64,000 nt of DNA, taken from Rhipidocladum racemiflorum. Lineage: Eukaryota; Streptophyta; Magnoliopsida; Poales; Poaceae. The stretch is from assembly GCA_036346355.1 (NCBI GenBank), contig CM070569.1, positions 45,052,276 to 45,116,275 of the forward strand, read 5' to 3'. Positions 24,785 to 35,837 of this stretch are shown in pieces; position 1 is the first letter of the stretch; the number at the start of each line of letters is the position of its first letter. The translations under genes were made by a program, and so were the position numbers. Below the pieces are notes generated by a model, which saw only the letters and a list, made by a program, of their open reading frames with translations, made no database searches and had not been told where the DNA came from.

Positions 24785-25229
24785 GTGTTTTTTGTTTGCT
24801 CCCTGTTTTTCTTCTTCTTTGAGACTGCGCCCTCGCGCTCGCCCATAACCGTAGATTTTAGGGACCGCAAGGGGTCAGGCGTAGGTTCGAGGCGGTGCTT
24901 AGTGCGCGCTTGTTGACGGGGCCGAATGCCCTGACCAACTGTTGGTCGGTCGTCCTTGTGTTCGCGGACTTCGTGACCCGCAGAGTACTACTTCGAGACC
25001 TCTGCTTTCGGGGCGGAGGTCGTAGTGCTTGTGGTCAATCAAAATCGGGAGAGATTCGAGAGAGAGAAAAAGGGGGCACTTGGTCGGTCGTCCGACTGCC
25101 GCGGCTTCCTTTGCTTAAGTATCTTTCGAGCTGATGCAGAGAGGAGGGAGGTCGGCTATGGATAGAATCTTCTCGGCTTCTCTATGTTCCAAGCGTTGGT
25201 AAGGAGATTTCCTTGGTGTCCTCGAGACT

Positions 25230-25900
25230 TTAACGCGTCGGGTCGGATGACTTCTGCGACGGTAAAAGGACCCTCCCAAGGCGGAGAGAGCTTATGCCTG
25301 CCCTGGCGGACTGGACTTGGCGTAGTACCAAGTCGCCGACCCCGAACGTCCGTCCGCGAATCCGGGCCGATCGTGGTAATGTGAGCGCTCTGGCTGGTAC
25401 TTGGCTGACCGGAGGACTACGACATCCCGTGCCTCGTCGAGCTGGTCGAGGTCGTCCTGTTGTGCCTCTCCGATCCTCGCGCGATCGTAGCCTTGCACTC
25501 TCGGGGCGCCATACTCGAGATCGGTTGGGAGCACAGCCTCCGCCCCGAACACCAGGAAGAAAGGCGTGAACCCGGTCGACCGCGTCGGTGTGGTCCGCAA
25601 GCTCCAGAGTACGGGGGGCAGCTCGGTGGCCCACCGTCCCGCGAACTTCTTCAGTCGACTGAAGATTCGCGGCTTGAGCCCTTGGAGGATCATGCCGTTG
25701 GCCCGCTCGGCCTGCCCGTTAGCGCGGGGGTGTGCGACCGCCGCCCAGTCGACCCGGATGTTGAAGTCGTCGCAGAACCCGAGGAATTCCTTCCCCCTGA
25801 ACTGCGTCCCGTTGTCGGTGATGATGGAGTTCGGGACTCCAAAACGGTAGACGATGTCACGAAAGAAACCGGCTGCCTGCGCCGAAGTGATGGTTGCCAG
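25230..25900 (-). pseudogene. Integrase, C-terminal part (Tat element)
   Basis: Minus-strand frames continue the integrase core after the inserted element. They show a segment with FRDIVYRFGVPNSI, then HPRANGQAERAN-type sequence, LPPVLWSLRTTPTRS and FGAEAVLPTDL, and end in a GDLVLR motif of the C-terminal domain. Frameshifts occur near 25300, where the expected PPWEGPF phrase is found in another frame. Its N-terminal half is at 28557-28775. It is non-functional as it stands. Confidence 0.8.
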
Positions 25901-28551
25901 TGAAAGGACCGGGATGTCGGCCTAGAGGGGGGGTGAATAGGCGATTACAAAATTATACCCAATTAAAATTAAACAAACAGAGATAATGCGGAAGCGAAGG
26001 GTATAATTAAGTTTTGCAACTTAAACAATTTAACCCGAGACAATTAACTCGGAGACTCCGGATATTTAGTCCGGATACTCCGGGTTATCCGGATACTCCG
26101 GATCAATGTACCGGATACTCCGGATGATCCGGATAGTTCGGATAAAATACCGGATACTCCGGGTTGAGTGTCTCGGCCAAGAATTCAAGATCTGAGCAAT
26201 CTAGAAGCAATCCATTTGAACAAGAAGTAAGTAAATACTACCAAGAACCTATATCAAGTGGAGAACGGGAGCCAAGCACAAAAACAAGATAGATCGGGGC
26301 TCCTAAATAAATCAACCCTATACAGTCAACTCAATCACACATATAGGAATGAATCCAAGCAAGTAATGAAAGAGATGAAACCGAAATGAAGATGGAGACA
26401 CAAAGATTTTATCCCGAAGTTCGGATCCTTGAGGGGATCCTACGTCTCCGTTGAGGCGGCTCGGTCACACTTGAGCCGGGGTCTCTTTCAACCCTCTTCC
26501 TCCCGGTGTTGCACAATGCACTCGCCGGTCTTCACTTCTTTGATTCCTTTCCTTGCGGAGGCGGAATCGGACCTTCACAAACCTTCGATGGCCTTCCACA
26601 CAAAGCTTGGAAGCTCACCGGCAACTCCTAGCCGTCTAGGAGACCTCAACCTCCAAGAGCAACAAATGCTCCCGAAGAACTCACTTAGAGTCCACCTCAA
26701 GTGCTCAACAACTCAAATCAATCCTCAATCCAAACACCTCTCTCCTCTACCCAACCCTTCACTCAAAAGGGGATCACTAAGATCTAAGGAGTAGGGAGGA
26801 GTATTGGGGGCTCAAGAACTCACTTAGAACACCTCTAAACCCAGCAAAAACATCCCCCCAACGGCTACTTTGAAGTGGGCAAGAAAGCGGCCATAAATAG
26901 AGGACCCCAAAAACTAGCCGTTTGGGACCGAATCGGGCAACCCGAGACTCGAAAAAACCCGGAGACTTCGGATCATCCGGATACTCGAATCATCCGGATA
27001 CTCGGATAACCCGAGACTCCGGTTACAACCTGATACTCCGGATCTCCCAGGCAGCACACGACAGTCCGACGAAAACGGGCATAACTTTTGATCCCGGACT
27101 CCGATTTCGACGAATTCGGACTTTTCGGAAAGCTATGAACGGTGGATATCCAACTAATAAGGTCTCACTACCCAAATCCCAAAGGATAAAATTTGATTGC
27201 ACAAAGAATCCACAAGGTGACCTCAAAATCTCACTTTTCGATACTAACAACACTTCTAACCCTCACACCAACCCACCTACACCTAGGTGAACAAAGTGTG
27301 ACTTGGGTTTCTCAACCTTAGACAAGGATAGATCACTTTGAGCACTTGAGACTTGTCTAAGTGATTTCAACGATTGCATCCCTCTTAATAGTACGGCAAT
27401 CCTTAGACTCAAATTTAAACACAAAATCTAAGTCTTACACTAAGCTTTGCCGACTTCTTCCGGATGCACGGTGCATGATGACGCTTCCACAAAGATTGAT
27501 GATGCCCTTCGTCTTGTCAACCTCAACGCGCTTCACCTCATGAGACTCTCGTCCTCTCGACCTTGACCTCAATCATCACCAAGACGATCCTCCATCAAGT
27601 CGACCGACTTAGTCCTCGGTATTGGTGACACCGCTGTCTTGTTGACTTTGACTCGCTTATCATCCTTCAAACCACTTGGTCATCATACACACAGCTTTGT
27701 GACCTAATTCTTATCAAAGCACTCAGCAAACATATTAGTCCCACAAGCTCAAAAGATATGAATTAGAATTAAATGAATGAGATGAAATACAACAAATGTT
27801 TCATATAAATAGGCATGATATCAACGGAAACACTTGACATAAGAAATGTTCTTTACTAAGTGCGGCATGATGAATATGTGATTGATCTATATGCACTTAG
27901 AGAGATAATTGCCAATAAGATGAATCATTTAAATCAAGGCAAGGATCACATACTTTGCTTAAATGAAACACATGATAGAATATACATGAATTGTACATGT
28001 GCAAATAATATTTGGAATGAGAGTAAATGATGTGATCCAATTCTAGATTAAACTTCACTAGGAGAGGTGCATTAGAAGATATACAACTAAGACATGTATG
28101 CACCAAGTCAATATGAAGCAATGAAGTTTAACTCTAGTTAACACAAGCATATTAAAAACAAAACACATAATGAACTCAAATGAATATATATATATGCACA
28201 AGCAATTATGACATGAATCAATGTGCACATATGAAATCAACAAGTTACTTAGAGTTCAATATGCATTTGCTAAAGAGGAATGTAATGACAAATATGGAAG
28301 GAATACCGAGATTGCATACCTCATTTTTGCTTAACCAGCCCAATTAATTTTCCTCTAAAATAGATGAGACTAATATTCAACTAGGCAATAAACATGTTAG
28401 TCTCATAACAATATAAATATATTAGAGGTTTGCCATTTGTTAAGCACTAAGTTAATATTTATACAATTACATTGATTGATATTACATGCGTTTGTCATTA
28501 ATCGTTTGTCATTAATCACCAAAACAACATAAGTGCCTAGACGCACTTTCA
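25901..28551. mobile_element. 2651-bp TG...CA element, probable solo LTR, nested in integrase
   Basis: It begins TGAAAGGACC and ends CGCACTTTCA, giving a 6-bp terminal inverted repeat TGAAAG/CTTTCA of LTR type. It is flanked by perfect 5-bp duplications GCCAG (25896-25900 and 28552-28556). Removing it restores the integrase reading from ...EAKPLA to TITSAQ.... There is no coding capacity and no internal LTR pair. A conspicuous CTAGAGGGGGGGTGAATAG box follows the left end at 25922-25940; I associate this box with widely dispersed plant LTRs but have not checked. Arrays of CCGGATACTCCGGAT variants lie at 26050-26165 and 26950-27050. A non-autonomous element of another class cannot be excluded. 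Confidence 0.75.
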
Positions 28552-28556
28552 GCCAG

Positions 28557-28775
28557 CGGCTTCGCCTCTATCCACTTGGTAAACTTGTCTATCGCAACAA
28601 GCAGGTGAGTGAAGCCCCCGGGCGCCTTTTTGAAGGGTCCGACCAGATCAAGCCCCCAGACCGCGAAGGGCCATGTGATGGGGATCGTCTGTAGGACTTG
28701 CGCCGGGAGGTGTGTTTGCCTGACGAAGAACTGGCATCCTTCGCAAGTGCGGACTATCTGCGTGGCGTCGGCCAC
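28557..28775 (-). pseudogene. Integrase, N-terminal part (Tat element)
   Basis: The minus-strand frame shows CEGCQFF of the zinc-binding domain, followed by the catalytic core start WPFAVWGLDLVGPF and FTKWIEAKPLA. It is cut at 28556 by the inserted element. In transcript order it follows the archaeal-type RNase H. Confidence 0.85.
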
Positions 28776-28904
28776 AGCGGTCGGCCAGTAGAAGCCTTGC
28801 CGGAAGGCTTTTCCTACCAGCGACCGTGGCGCGGCGTGGTGCCCGCAGATCCCACCGTGGATGTCGAGCAGAAGGTGCTTCCCTTGGTCGGGCGGGATAC
28901 ATTT

Positions 28905-30332
28905 CTAGAGGATCCTGGAGGGGCTCCTTTTGTAAAGGGTCTTCTCGACCAAGACAAAGGATTTGGCCCGCCGAGCGAGGCGCCGAGCCTCGGTGGAGTC
29001 AGCGGGAAGTGACCCATCGGTCAACCGGTCGATGAAGGGTTGCCTCCAGTCGGACTCAACGTTCAGAACACTAGGAGCCGACCCAGGCGGGTGCCCGTCC
29101 GACCGATTGTTGGTCGGAGTACCCGCTTTCAGGGGGTCGGATGTGCCTTCAACGATGGGATCCAACCGGATGGATGGCTTGTGGAGGTCAGAGACGAAGA
29201 CACCGGGAGGGACCGGCCCTTTGCTGGAGGCGAGGTTGGCGAGGGAGTCGGCTTCCCCGTTGTAGCGGCGGTAACTGTGGTGGAGCTCGAATCCCTTGAA
29301 CCTCTCCTCAAGCTTGCGGATCTCCAGACAGTAGGCCGCCATGCGAGCGTCGCGAGGCTCCGTGGCCTTCATAACCTGGTCGACGACCAACTTGGAGTCG
29401 CCGTGAACGTAGAGCCGTCGAGCGCCGAGGTCGGCGGCAATCCGAAGACCGTTGACGAGGGCTTCGTACTCGGCGATGTTGTTGGTGGCGTCGAAAAGTA
29501 GTCGGATGGCGTATTGGAGCTTGTTGCCGAGCGGGGAGATGATGATGACCCCCGTGCCGGCTCCGTTCTTGGTGTAGGACCCGTCGAAGTACATCGTCCA
29601 GTACTCGGGGTCCTCGACCACCGCAGGGACTTGCGCCTCGGTCCACTCGGCGACGAAGTCCGCCAAGACCTGCGACTTGACCGCCGTCCTGGGGACGTAC
29701 GATACGTCGAGGCCGTTGAGCTCGAGAGCCCACTTGGCGATTCTTCCGGTGGCGTCGCGGTTGTGGACGATTTCTCCGAGTGGCGAGGAGGTCACCACGG
29801 AGATGGGGTGTCGGTCGAAGTAATGGACGAGCTTCCTCTTGGTGATGAGCACCGAGTATAGCAGCTTCTGTATCTGGGGGTATCGGACCTTCGTTTCGGA
29901 GAGTACCTCGCTGACGAAGTAGACCGGTCTCTGCACCTTGAAGACACGGCCTTCCTCCGCTCGCTCCACAACGAGCGCCGCGCTGACGACCTGAGTCGTG
30001 GCGGCGATGTAGAGGAGCAAAGGCTTCGCGTGGGCTCCGGCGACCAAGATCGAGGCGCAGGTCAGAAAGCTTCGATCGGGGGGGCTTCCTGAGCCAGGAG
30101 TCCAGCAGAAGCGATCGGACTTCTTCATCAGCTTGTAGAGCGGCATCCCGCGCTCACCGAGGCGGGATACGAAGCGGCTTAGGGCCGCGAGGCACCCCAT
30201 TAGCCTTTGGACCCCCTTCAGATCGTTGATCGGCCCCATCCTTGAGATGGCGGAGATCTTATCGCGGTTGGCTTCGATGCCGCCGAGACGATGAAGCCCA
30301 AAGAGCTTGCCTTGGGGACCCCGAAGACGCAC
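28905..30332 (-). pseudogene. RT connection, RNase H and archaeal-type RNase H (Tat element pol)
   Basis: A 475-codon open frame. Residues 1-100 carry the reverse transcriptase thumb/connection (ISAISRMGPINDLKGVQRLMG). Next is a degraded Ty3-type RNase H (PVYFVSEVLSETKVRYPQ, LVHYFDRHPI). Then comes a second RNase H with YFDGSYTKNGAG, NNIAEYEAL and HGDSKLVVDQV, the D-E-D motifs of the archaeal type that marks Tat elements, ending YNGEADSLANLASS. The frame differs from that of the upstream reverse transcriptase, so a frameshift lies near 30250-30330. Confidence 0.85.
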
Positions 30333-30880
30333 TTCTCGGGGTTGAGCCTTATGCGAAACCGTCGGAGGTTCGCAAAAGTTTCCTCCAGGTCGGCGATGAG
30401 ATCGTCGGCCTTCCTGGTTTTGACAACGATGTCGTCGACGTAGGCCTCGATGTTACGGCCAATTTGGTCTGAAAAACACGCCTGCATACACCGCTGGTAT
30501 GTAGTGCTTGCGTTTTTCAGACCAAAAGGCATCGTGACGTAACAGTACGAGCCATACGGAGTGATGAAGGAGGTCGCGAGCTGGTCGGACTCCTTCATCG
30601 CAATCTGGTGGTAGCTCGAATAGGCATCTAGAAAAGAGAAGGACTCGCACCCGGCGGTGGAATCCACGACCTGATCGATGCGAGGTAGTGGGAACGGGTC
30701 TTTTGGATAGGCCTTGTTGAGGCTTGTGTAGTCAACACACATTCTCCATTGCCCCGACTTTTTCTTTACAATGACAGGATTGGCGAGCCACTCGGGGTGG
30801 CGCACCTCCCTTACAAAGCCGGCGGCCAAAAGTTTGGCGATCTCTTCCCCAATGGCCCGGCGTTTTTCTTCGTCGAACAA
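30218..30880 (-). pseudogene. Reverse transcriptase core (Tat element pol)
   Basis: The palm motifs are visible in order: WRMCVDYTSLNKAYPKDPFP, FLDAYSSYHQI, MPFGLKNASTTYQR and the catalytic YVDD at residues 147-150, then LNPEKCVFGV. This is a Ty3/gypsy reverse transcriptase. The region after residue 190 is frameshifted relative to the following RNase H. The sequence between 30880 and 31081 continues the N-terminal fingers in another frame. Confidence 0.9.
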
Positions 30881-31080
30881 ATAAGTAGCGTTGGGCGACC
30901 GGTCTGGATCCCGCTCGGATGTTCAGGGAATGCTCGGCGACCTCCTTCGGAACTCCCGGCATATCCGAGGGCCTCCAAGCGAAGACGTCTCGGTTTGCTC
31001 GGAGGAAGTCGACGAGCGCGCTTTCCTATTTGGTAGTGAGGGTGGCCCCGATCCGTACGATCTTGGTGGGGTCTTCGGGA

Positions 31081-32610
31081 TCAACCGCGACCTCCTTCGT
31101 ATCCTCCGCGGATTTGAAGGAGCTCGGCCCTGACTTGCCGGAGTCGGGGGCGGATTCGGGGGCCTTCTCCTGGAGCTGGGCGAGCTCGGTGGAAGCGACG
31201 ACCGCCGAGGCTACCGCAATCGGCTTCGCCGCGATTATAAGCGAGCTGAAAAGACGCGGCCACGGTGATGACACCCTGCGGCCCTGGCATCTTCAGCTTG
31301 AGGTAGGTGTAGTTGGGGACCGCCATGAACTTCGCGTAACATGGTCGTCCCAAGATAGCGTGGTAGGAGCCGGGAAAGTCCACAACCTCAAAATTGAGGC
31401 TCTCGGTGCGGAAATTGTCCGGGCTCCCAAAGGTGATGGGCAAGCTGACCTGCCCGAGAGGGTGGGCCTGTTGGCCTGGAACGACGCCGTGGAAAGGCGC
31501 CTTGCTCGGCCGGAGGGCGGAGCGAGGGACCCCCAAGGCATCCAGGGTCTCAACATACATGATGTTGAGACTGCTGCCGCCGTCCATGAGCACCTTGGTC
31601 AGGCGCTTCGTCCCCATGATGGGGTCGACGACGAGCGGGTAGCGTCCTGGGTGCTGGACGTGGTCGGGGTGGTCGGTCCGATCGAAGGCGATCGGGCACT
31701 CCGACCACCTTAGGTAGCAGGGCGCGGCGGGGGTCGCCGTGTGAACCTCTCGGTGAGCGAGTTTCAACCGTCGCTTGTCGGCGTAGCACTCTGCCCCTCC
31801 GAAGATCATGAGGCAACCGTCGAGTTGCGGGAACTCGTCGGTCGGCTCATCGCCCTTCGTCCTGGCGTCGGGTGCCGGGTCGCGCTTCTTCCCCTTACCC
31901 CGCGACGTCGTGGGGTTCCCGGAGAGAAACCGTTTCAAGACCTCGCAGTCCCGGTATTTGTGCTTGACGGGATAGTCGTGGTTCGGGCACGGACTATCCA
32001 TCATCTTCTCGAATCGGTCGGGCGTCTGCCGAACTCGCTTAGCGGGCGGTCGGCGGCCGGCGACCATATGCGACCTTCGCGGCCTTGCTTCCCTTTCCGC
32101 TTCCTCTTGTCGGGCGGCGGAAGGCGCCGCCTCGAGCCGGATGGTCGGGCGGGCCACTTTCCTTGCGAAGATGGCTCCCACGGCCTCCTCGCCGGAGGCG
32201 TGGTTGGTGGCGACGTCGAGAAGCTCCTTGGTGGTCCGGGGCTTGGCGCAGCCCAGCTTGTGGACCAGAGCCTCGCACATAGTGCCGTAAATGAATGCCC
32301 CGACGACGTCAGCGTCACGAATGTCGGGGAGCTCGTAATCGCTGGGAGAAGCGGCGGATGTAGTCCCGAGCGTCTCCCCTGGCCGCTTGCAGCTCTTCAG
32401 ATCCCAGGAGTTGCCAGGGCGCTTGTACGTCCCCTGGAAGTTCCCGACGAAGAGATTCGTCAGGTCGGTCCAACTCCCGATGGTGTCCGCGGGCAGGTAC
32501 TCGAGCCAGGCTCGAGCGGAGTCCGCAAGATAGATGGGGAGATACTGGATGATGAAGAGGTCATCGACCGCCTCTCGCCCGGCCAAGAGCGAGCTGAGTC
32601 TTCTAGCCAC
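31081..32610 (-). pseudogene. Gag C-terminal part and aspartic protease (Tat element)
   Basis: A 509-codon frame. The first third resembles the retrotransposon gag domain (LPIYLADSARAWLEYLP, WTDLTNLFVGNFQGTYKRPG). There is a basic stretch and a degenerate zinc-finger-like part (CPNHDYPVKHKYRDCEVLKRF shortened here in sense: CPNHDY...H...C). Toward the end a protease carries LMDGGSSLNIMY in place of the usual D-S/T-G, as in other Tat elements, then HAILGRPCYAKFMAVPNY. Frameshifts separate it from gag N-terminus and from pol. Confidence 0.85.
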
Positions 32611-32746
32611 ACACCGGGTTTGTTGCCCTGTACTTGGCTATGTTGGCCTGAGCCGGAATCCGGCCGGGAAGTCGGCTGCGGACGGTGCGAGTGAACGCTG
32701 CGTGGTCCGGTCCGCTGGCCCCGGGTCGGGATGGTCGCGTCGTCCG

Positions 32747-33391
32747 CTATCCGCAACTTGTGATGATGCCGCTGCGCCGGCGAGTCTCCTTCGCGCCTCG
32801 AGGGTGGCGCGAAGGTCGCGGTTGTCCCCCAGTTGGTGGCGCACCGGGGTGCGCGATGCCTGGGGGAGCTCCTGGAACGGGGTCGTCTTGGCTAGACTCT
32901 GACGACCCCTCGAGGGGGAAAAGCCCTGACGACCCGAGGTCGCGCCCGAGTGTCGGGAGCCGGAACCCTGGCGTCTTTGACAAGACGCCGACCAGCCCCC
33001 GGAGGTTCTGGTAGGTGGCCCTGGCTTTTGGATCCGTCGGCTCGGGCAATCCGCGAAGCAACATGGCCGCCGCGGCGATGTTCTGGTTGGCGTGGGGGAA
33101 GAGCGGAAGATCGCCCACCCCCTCAGCTAGCTGCTGATGCACCTGACGTGCGCGGGCGCGTGCGCCAGAGACGAGTGGCGGCTCGGGCTGACGTTGCTCC
33201 AGGTCGACCTGGAGTTTGTCGAGCTCGGCCTTTCGGGCCTCCAGCTCCTCGCGCTGCCGACGGAGGTCGGCAAGGCGTCGCTGGTGGTGCGCGTCATCTT
33301 CCCGTCGGGATTCCTCCCGCCGCGCTTCGTCGCGCGGGAGGAGGGTCCCGAGGGTTGCGGGGGTGGAGGACGGTTCCGCCGCACCCGTCAT
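32747..33391 (-). pseudogene. Gag N-terminal part (Tat element)
   Basis: A frame of 214 codons beginning MTGAAEPSSTPATLG, about 470 bases downstream of the 5' LTR. It contains a strongly charged coiled coil rich in Arg and Glu (RREESRREDD, RRQREELEARKAELDKLQ), then a proline-rich part. This arrangement is usual for the N-terminus of Tat gag proteins. The frame is lost near 32747. Confidence 0.7.
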
Positions 33392-33846
33392 GTTGCACTC
33401 TCGAGAGTTTATCTCGCTGGGGGTGCTCCTGTCGGAGCTGAGCTATGGTGGAGGAATCCCCAAAGGTCGTGGAAGGAGGTAGGCGCAGAGCTGGCCATGG
33501 CCACGAGCCGAGCTCGCGAGGGCGAGATCATCGCTGTCGTGGAATCGCGCTGGCGCGTTGTCGGAGGCAATGCCATGGCGCGATGGGTCCGCCGGGGAGG
33601 CCCATGCCGGGGTCTCGAGGCGGAGGTTGCCGAGGACATCGGCGACCACATCCAAGCTTGTGGAGGGCGCCCGGTCTCGGAGGGCAGCGGGGACGAGAAC
33701 AAGTTCCCCTGCCATGGTGACGATGAAGTCGAGGGCTCCGAAGCGGATCTAGCCCCTCGACGCCGGCGAGTCGTCGCGAGCGAAAGAAGCCATCGGGGAG
33801 GAAGATGGGAATCCGAAGGAGGATGCGGTGATGACGCGCGAGCGCC

Positions 33847-33863
33847 CCTACCTGGCGCGCCAA
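33847..33863 (-). other. Candidate primer-binding site of the Tat element
   Basis: On the minus strand TTGGCGCGCCAGGTAGG follows the 5' LTR end after one base. TGGCGC... sites next to LTRs are usual for gypsy elements primed by a tRNA other than initiator Met. Which tRNA was not determined. Confidence 0.55.
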
Positions 33864-33864
33864 C

Positions 33865-34655
33865 TGTCGGTGTTTCGTGTACCGGCAATACGAATTTATG
33901 GTCGGAGGGGGTCGCGCGCTCCCTCTCCCCGAATGGTCGACTCAAGAAGCTTGGTGTTTATACTGGTTCGGGCCGAATGTCCCTACTCCAGTTCGCTTGA
34001 TGGGGGTGTATTGATCTTGCGGGACGAACAGGGGGTTACAAGCGAGGCAAGGGCCTCTACCGCTTGTCGCCTAGAAGTGGTTCGCCGTCCCTCCCCTCTG
34101 AAAGGCCTTACCTCTCCTTATATATCTGGAGACGCCTGGCTTACATGGAAGTTTCGGGGGAGAGAGAAAAAAAGAAAAAGGGGTCTTGTCGCCGCTGAGT
34201 CTGGTTTCCGCCTGTCGCTCGACCTCTTTTCCCCACGCTGGTTGGCAGGTGGTGACGTCCGCTCTGCATCCGTCGGCCGGTGGTTTTAATGGCACTTGAC
34301 TTTGGCTTGGCCTCGGGCAGACGCCCCTTTGCGGCGTGTCGGTCACGACGGGATGGGGCTTGACTTCTCGGGTGGCCCTTCCGACAATCTCGGAAGGCAC
34401 CACCTAATCCTGGCGCCACGCCGGGACGCCAGTGCAAGGGGTGGTTGTCTTGACCGAAGCGTGGGCTCTGTGACTCGGCGGCTGGTCGTGCGGCGAAAGA
34501 GGTCGGCCGGAAGGCGGGCCACGAAGTCGGCCCGAGCGAGGCACGGCCTACTTTCGCGGCCCGCTCATCTGTTGTTGGTGCATGGCCTTTGTAGAGGCGG
34601 TGTCAGCCCGCCGTGATCCCGGCCGATGGGGTACCCATGGTATGGGTATGCGCCA
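33865..34655 (-). repeat. 5' LTR of the Tat element
   Basis: Direct repeat of 18099-18896, with the same start TGTCGGTG and end GCGCCA. It is 791 bases against 798. Confidence 0.9.
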
Positions 34656-35832
34656 CCAAGATTGGCGATCGGCCACCTATCAGTGGGGCCCAACGGCAAT
34701 GAGATTCGGCGACCGGCTGTGTAGGCCTGGCGGCGGAGGTCGGCTGGTGACTGGCGACTTGCCGAGTGGGGCCGGGAGCGGTGAGGCGCGGGTTAAAACC
34801 GACCGATCGGTGGGGCCCGATCGGCAGAGACAAAGAAAGCTCGGGGCTAGAGTTTGGGTTGGGCGAGCGAGGCGGCGGCGAGGCGATTTGGGGGCGGCGG
34901 GCGAGGGCGATCGGAGCTGAGGAAGACGAGGCTCGGGAAGGGGAAGGGTTGGGGTCGCGGAGGGTAGGGCTAGGTAGGGTTAGGGGTTAGGGATGGGTGC
35001 ATCTCGGGTTAGGTTTAGGGATTCGGGTGGGGAGTGAGTGGCGGTGGGGATTTGGGCGGTTGGGCGGCCGAGGTGAGGCCAGGTCTAGGGAAGATGGGGT
35101 TCGGGAGGGGGCTTGGCGATGGAGGCGAAGGGTAGGGGAGTGGTTTAGGGCTAGGGTTTCCCGGGCGGAGGTGGGGAATCGAGGCGGCGGAGAGGCCTTC
35201 GGCCGGAGGGGAGGAAGAAGGGAGAGGCGAGGGGGTTCGGGCGGGGCGGAGCTCACTGAGGGAGAAGGGAGGGCGAGCTCGAGGAAGACGAAGGCTTAGG
35301 CGCAGCTTTTATAGCCGCGTGGCGGCGTGGTGCGGGGCGGGGTAGGTGGCCTGCCGCCATGGGCGTAGAGTGGCGGGGGATGGGCGATGGGGCGACGATG
35401 GGAGCAGGAGCGGCAGGGGATGGCACGGAGTGGGCGGCGCGGTCGACGAAGCGAGGAAGAGACGAGAAAGGTGATGGCGACGATCGGGCGTGAAAGTAGG
35501 GGCAGGCAGGCGTGCGAGGCGAGACGAATATGACGCAAGGCCAAGCTAGTGACGGCCGGGCGCGGCGACGAACTGGTGGTCTGAGCGGAGCGACGGTCGG
35601 TGCGCGCGAGGAGTCGGAGGTCCAAGCGAAGGCACCCTAGGTACGGGTTCAACAACTCCAACCCAAAACCCAATTCCGGATTAAGAACGAAAACTCGATT
35701 AATCTCAATTAAACTTTGAATTAGAGTTTTCATTTTCCATTTGAAATTTTAGGAACATTTCATATAAAATAAATAAATAATTGTATCAACTAAAATAGAG
35801 CGAATTATGAATTCTCACCCCTCCACCTTACA
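34656..35832 (-). mobile_element. Probable older LTR sequence (split by the Tat element)
   Basis: Read on the minus strand it starts TGTAAGGTGGAGG at 35832, then is AT-rich for about 190 bases, then GC-rich. It has a TATA box GGCTATAAAAGC at about 35303-35314 followed by a C-rich leader with many CCCTAA words. This is the layout of a grass gypsy LTR in minus orientation. The remainder may be the 17.3-18.1-kb flank left of the Tat element. No target duplication was found, so this call rests on composition and ends only. Confidence 0.4.
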
Positions 35833-35837
35833 AGCAG

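Larger units (their letters stand above)
18099..34655 (-). mobile_element. Ty3/gypsy LTR retrotransposon, Tat lineage, with antisense genes
   Basis: A 16.6-kb element including a 2.65-kb insert. Direct LTRs lie at 18099-18896 and 33865-34655. Reading on the minus strand from the right the order is: LTR, primer-binding site, gag, aspartic protease, reverse transcriptase, RNase H, a second archaeal-type RNase H, integrase. Then, on the opposite strand, come a small gene and a multi-exon gene, then tandem repeats, then the second LTR. The second RNase H and the antisense gene after integrase are hallmarks of the Tat lineage (Grande/Retand-like). The coding frames carry frameshifts. The LTRs differ by several substitutions and many small indels. 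The 5-bp flanks, CCAGT and CCAAG, do not match cleanly. Confidence 0.88.

Noticed and set aside
26050..27050. CRISPR-like regular repeats (CCGGATACTCC)
   Set aside because: Spacing is irregular, units are variable and overlapping, and the host is a plant.
31741..32694. 317-codon plus-strand open frame opposite gag/protease
   Set aside because: Shadow of gag; no motif, and GC-rich codon structure of the minus strand explains its openness.
18094..34660. A clean 5-bp target duplication for the Tat element
   Set aside because: CCAGT and CCAAG match at only three of five positions, so I do not claim one.
34960..35030. Telomere-like GGGTTAGGG/GGTTTAGGG words
   Set aside because: Irregular and short. 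Such CCCTAA words are common in leaders of grass LTRs, so an interstitial telomere is not supported.
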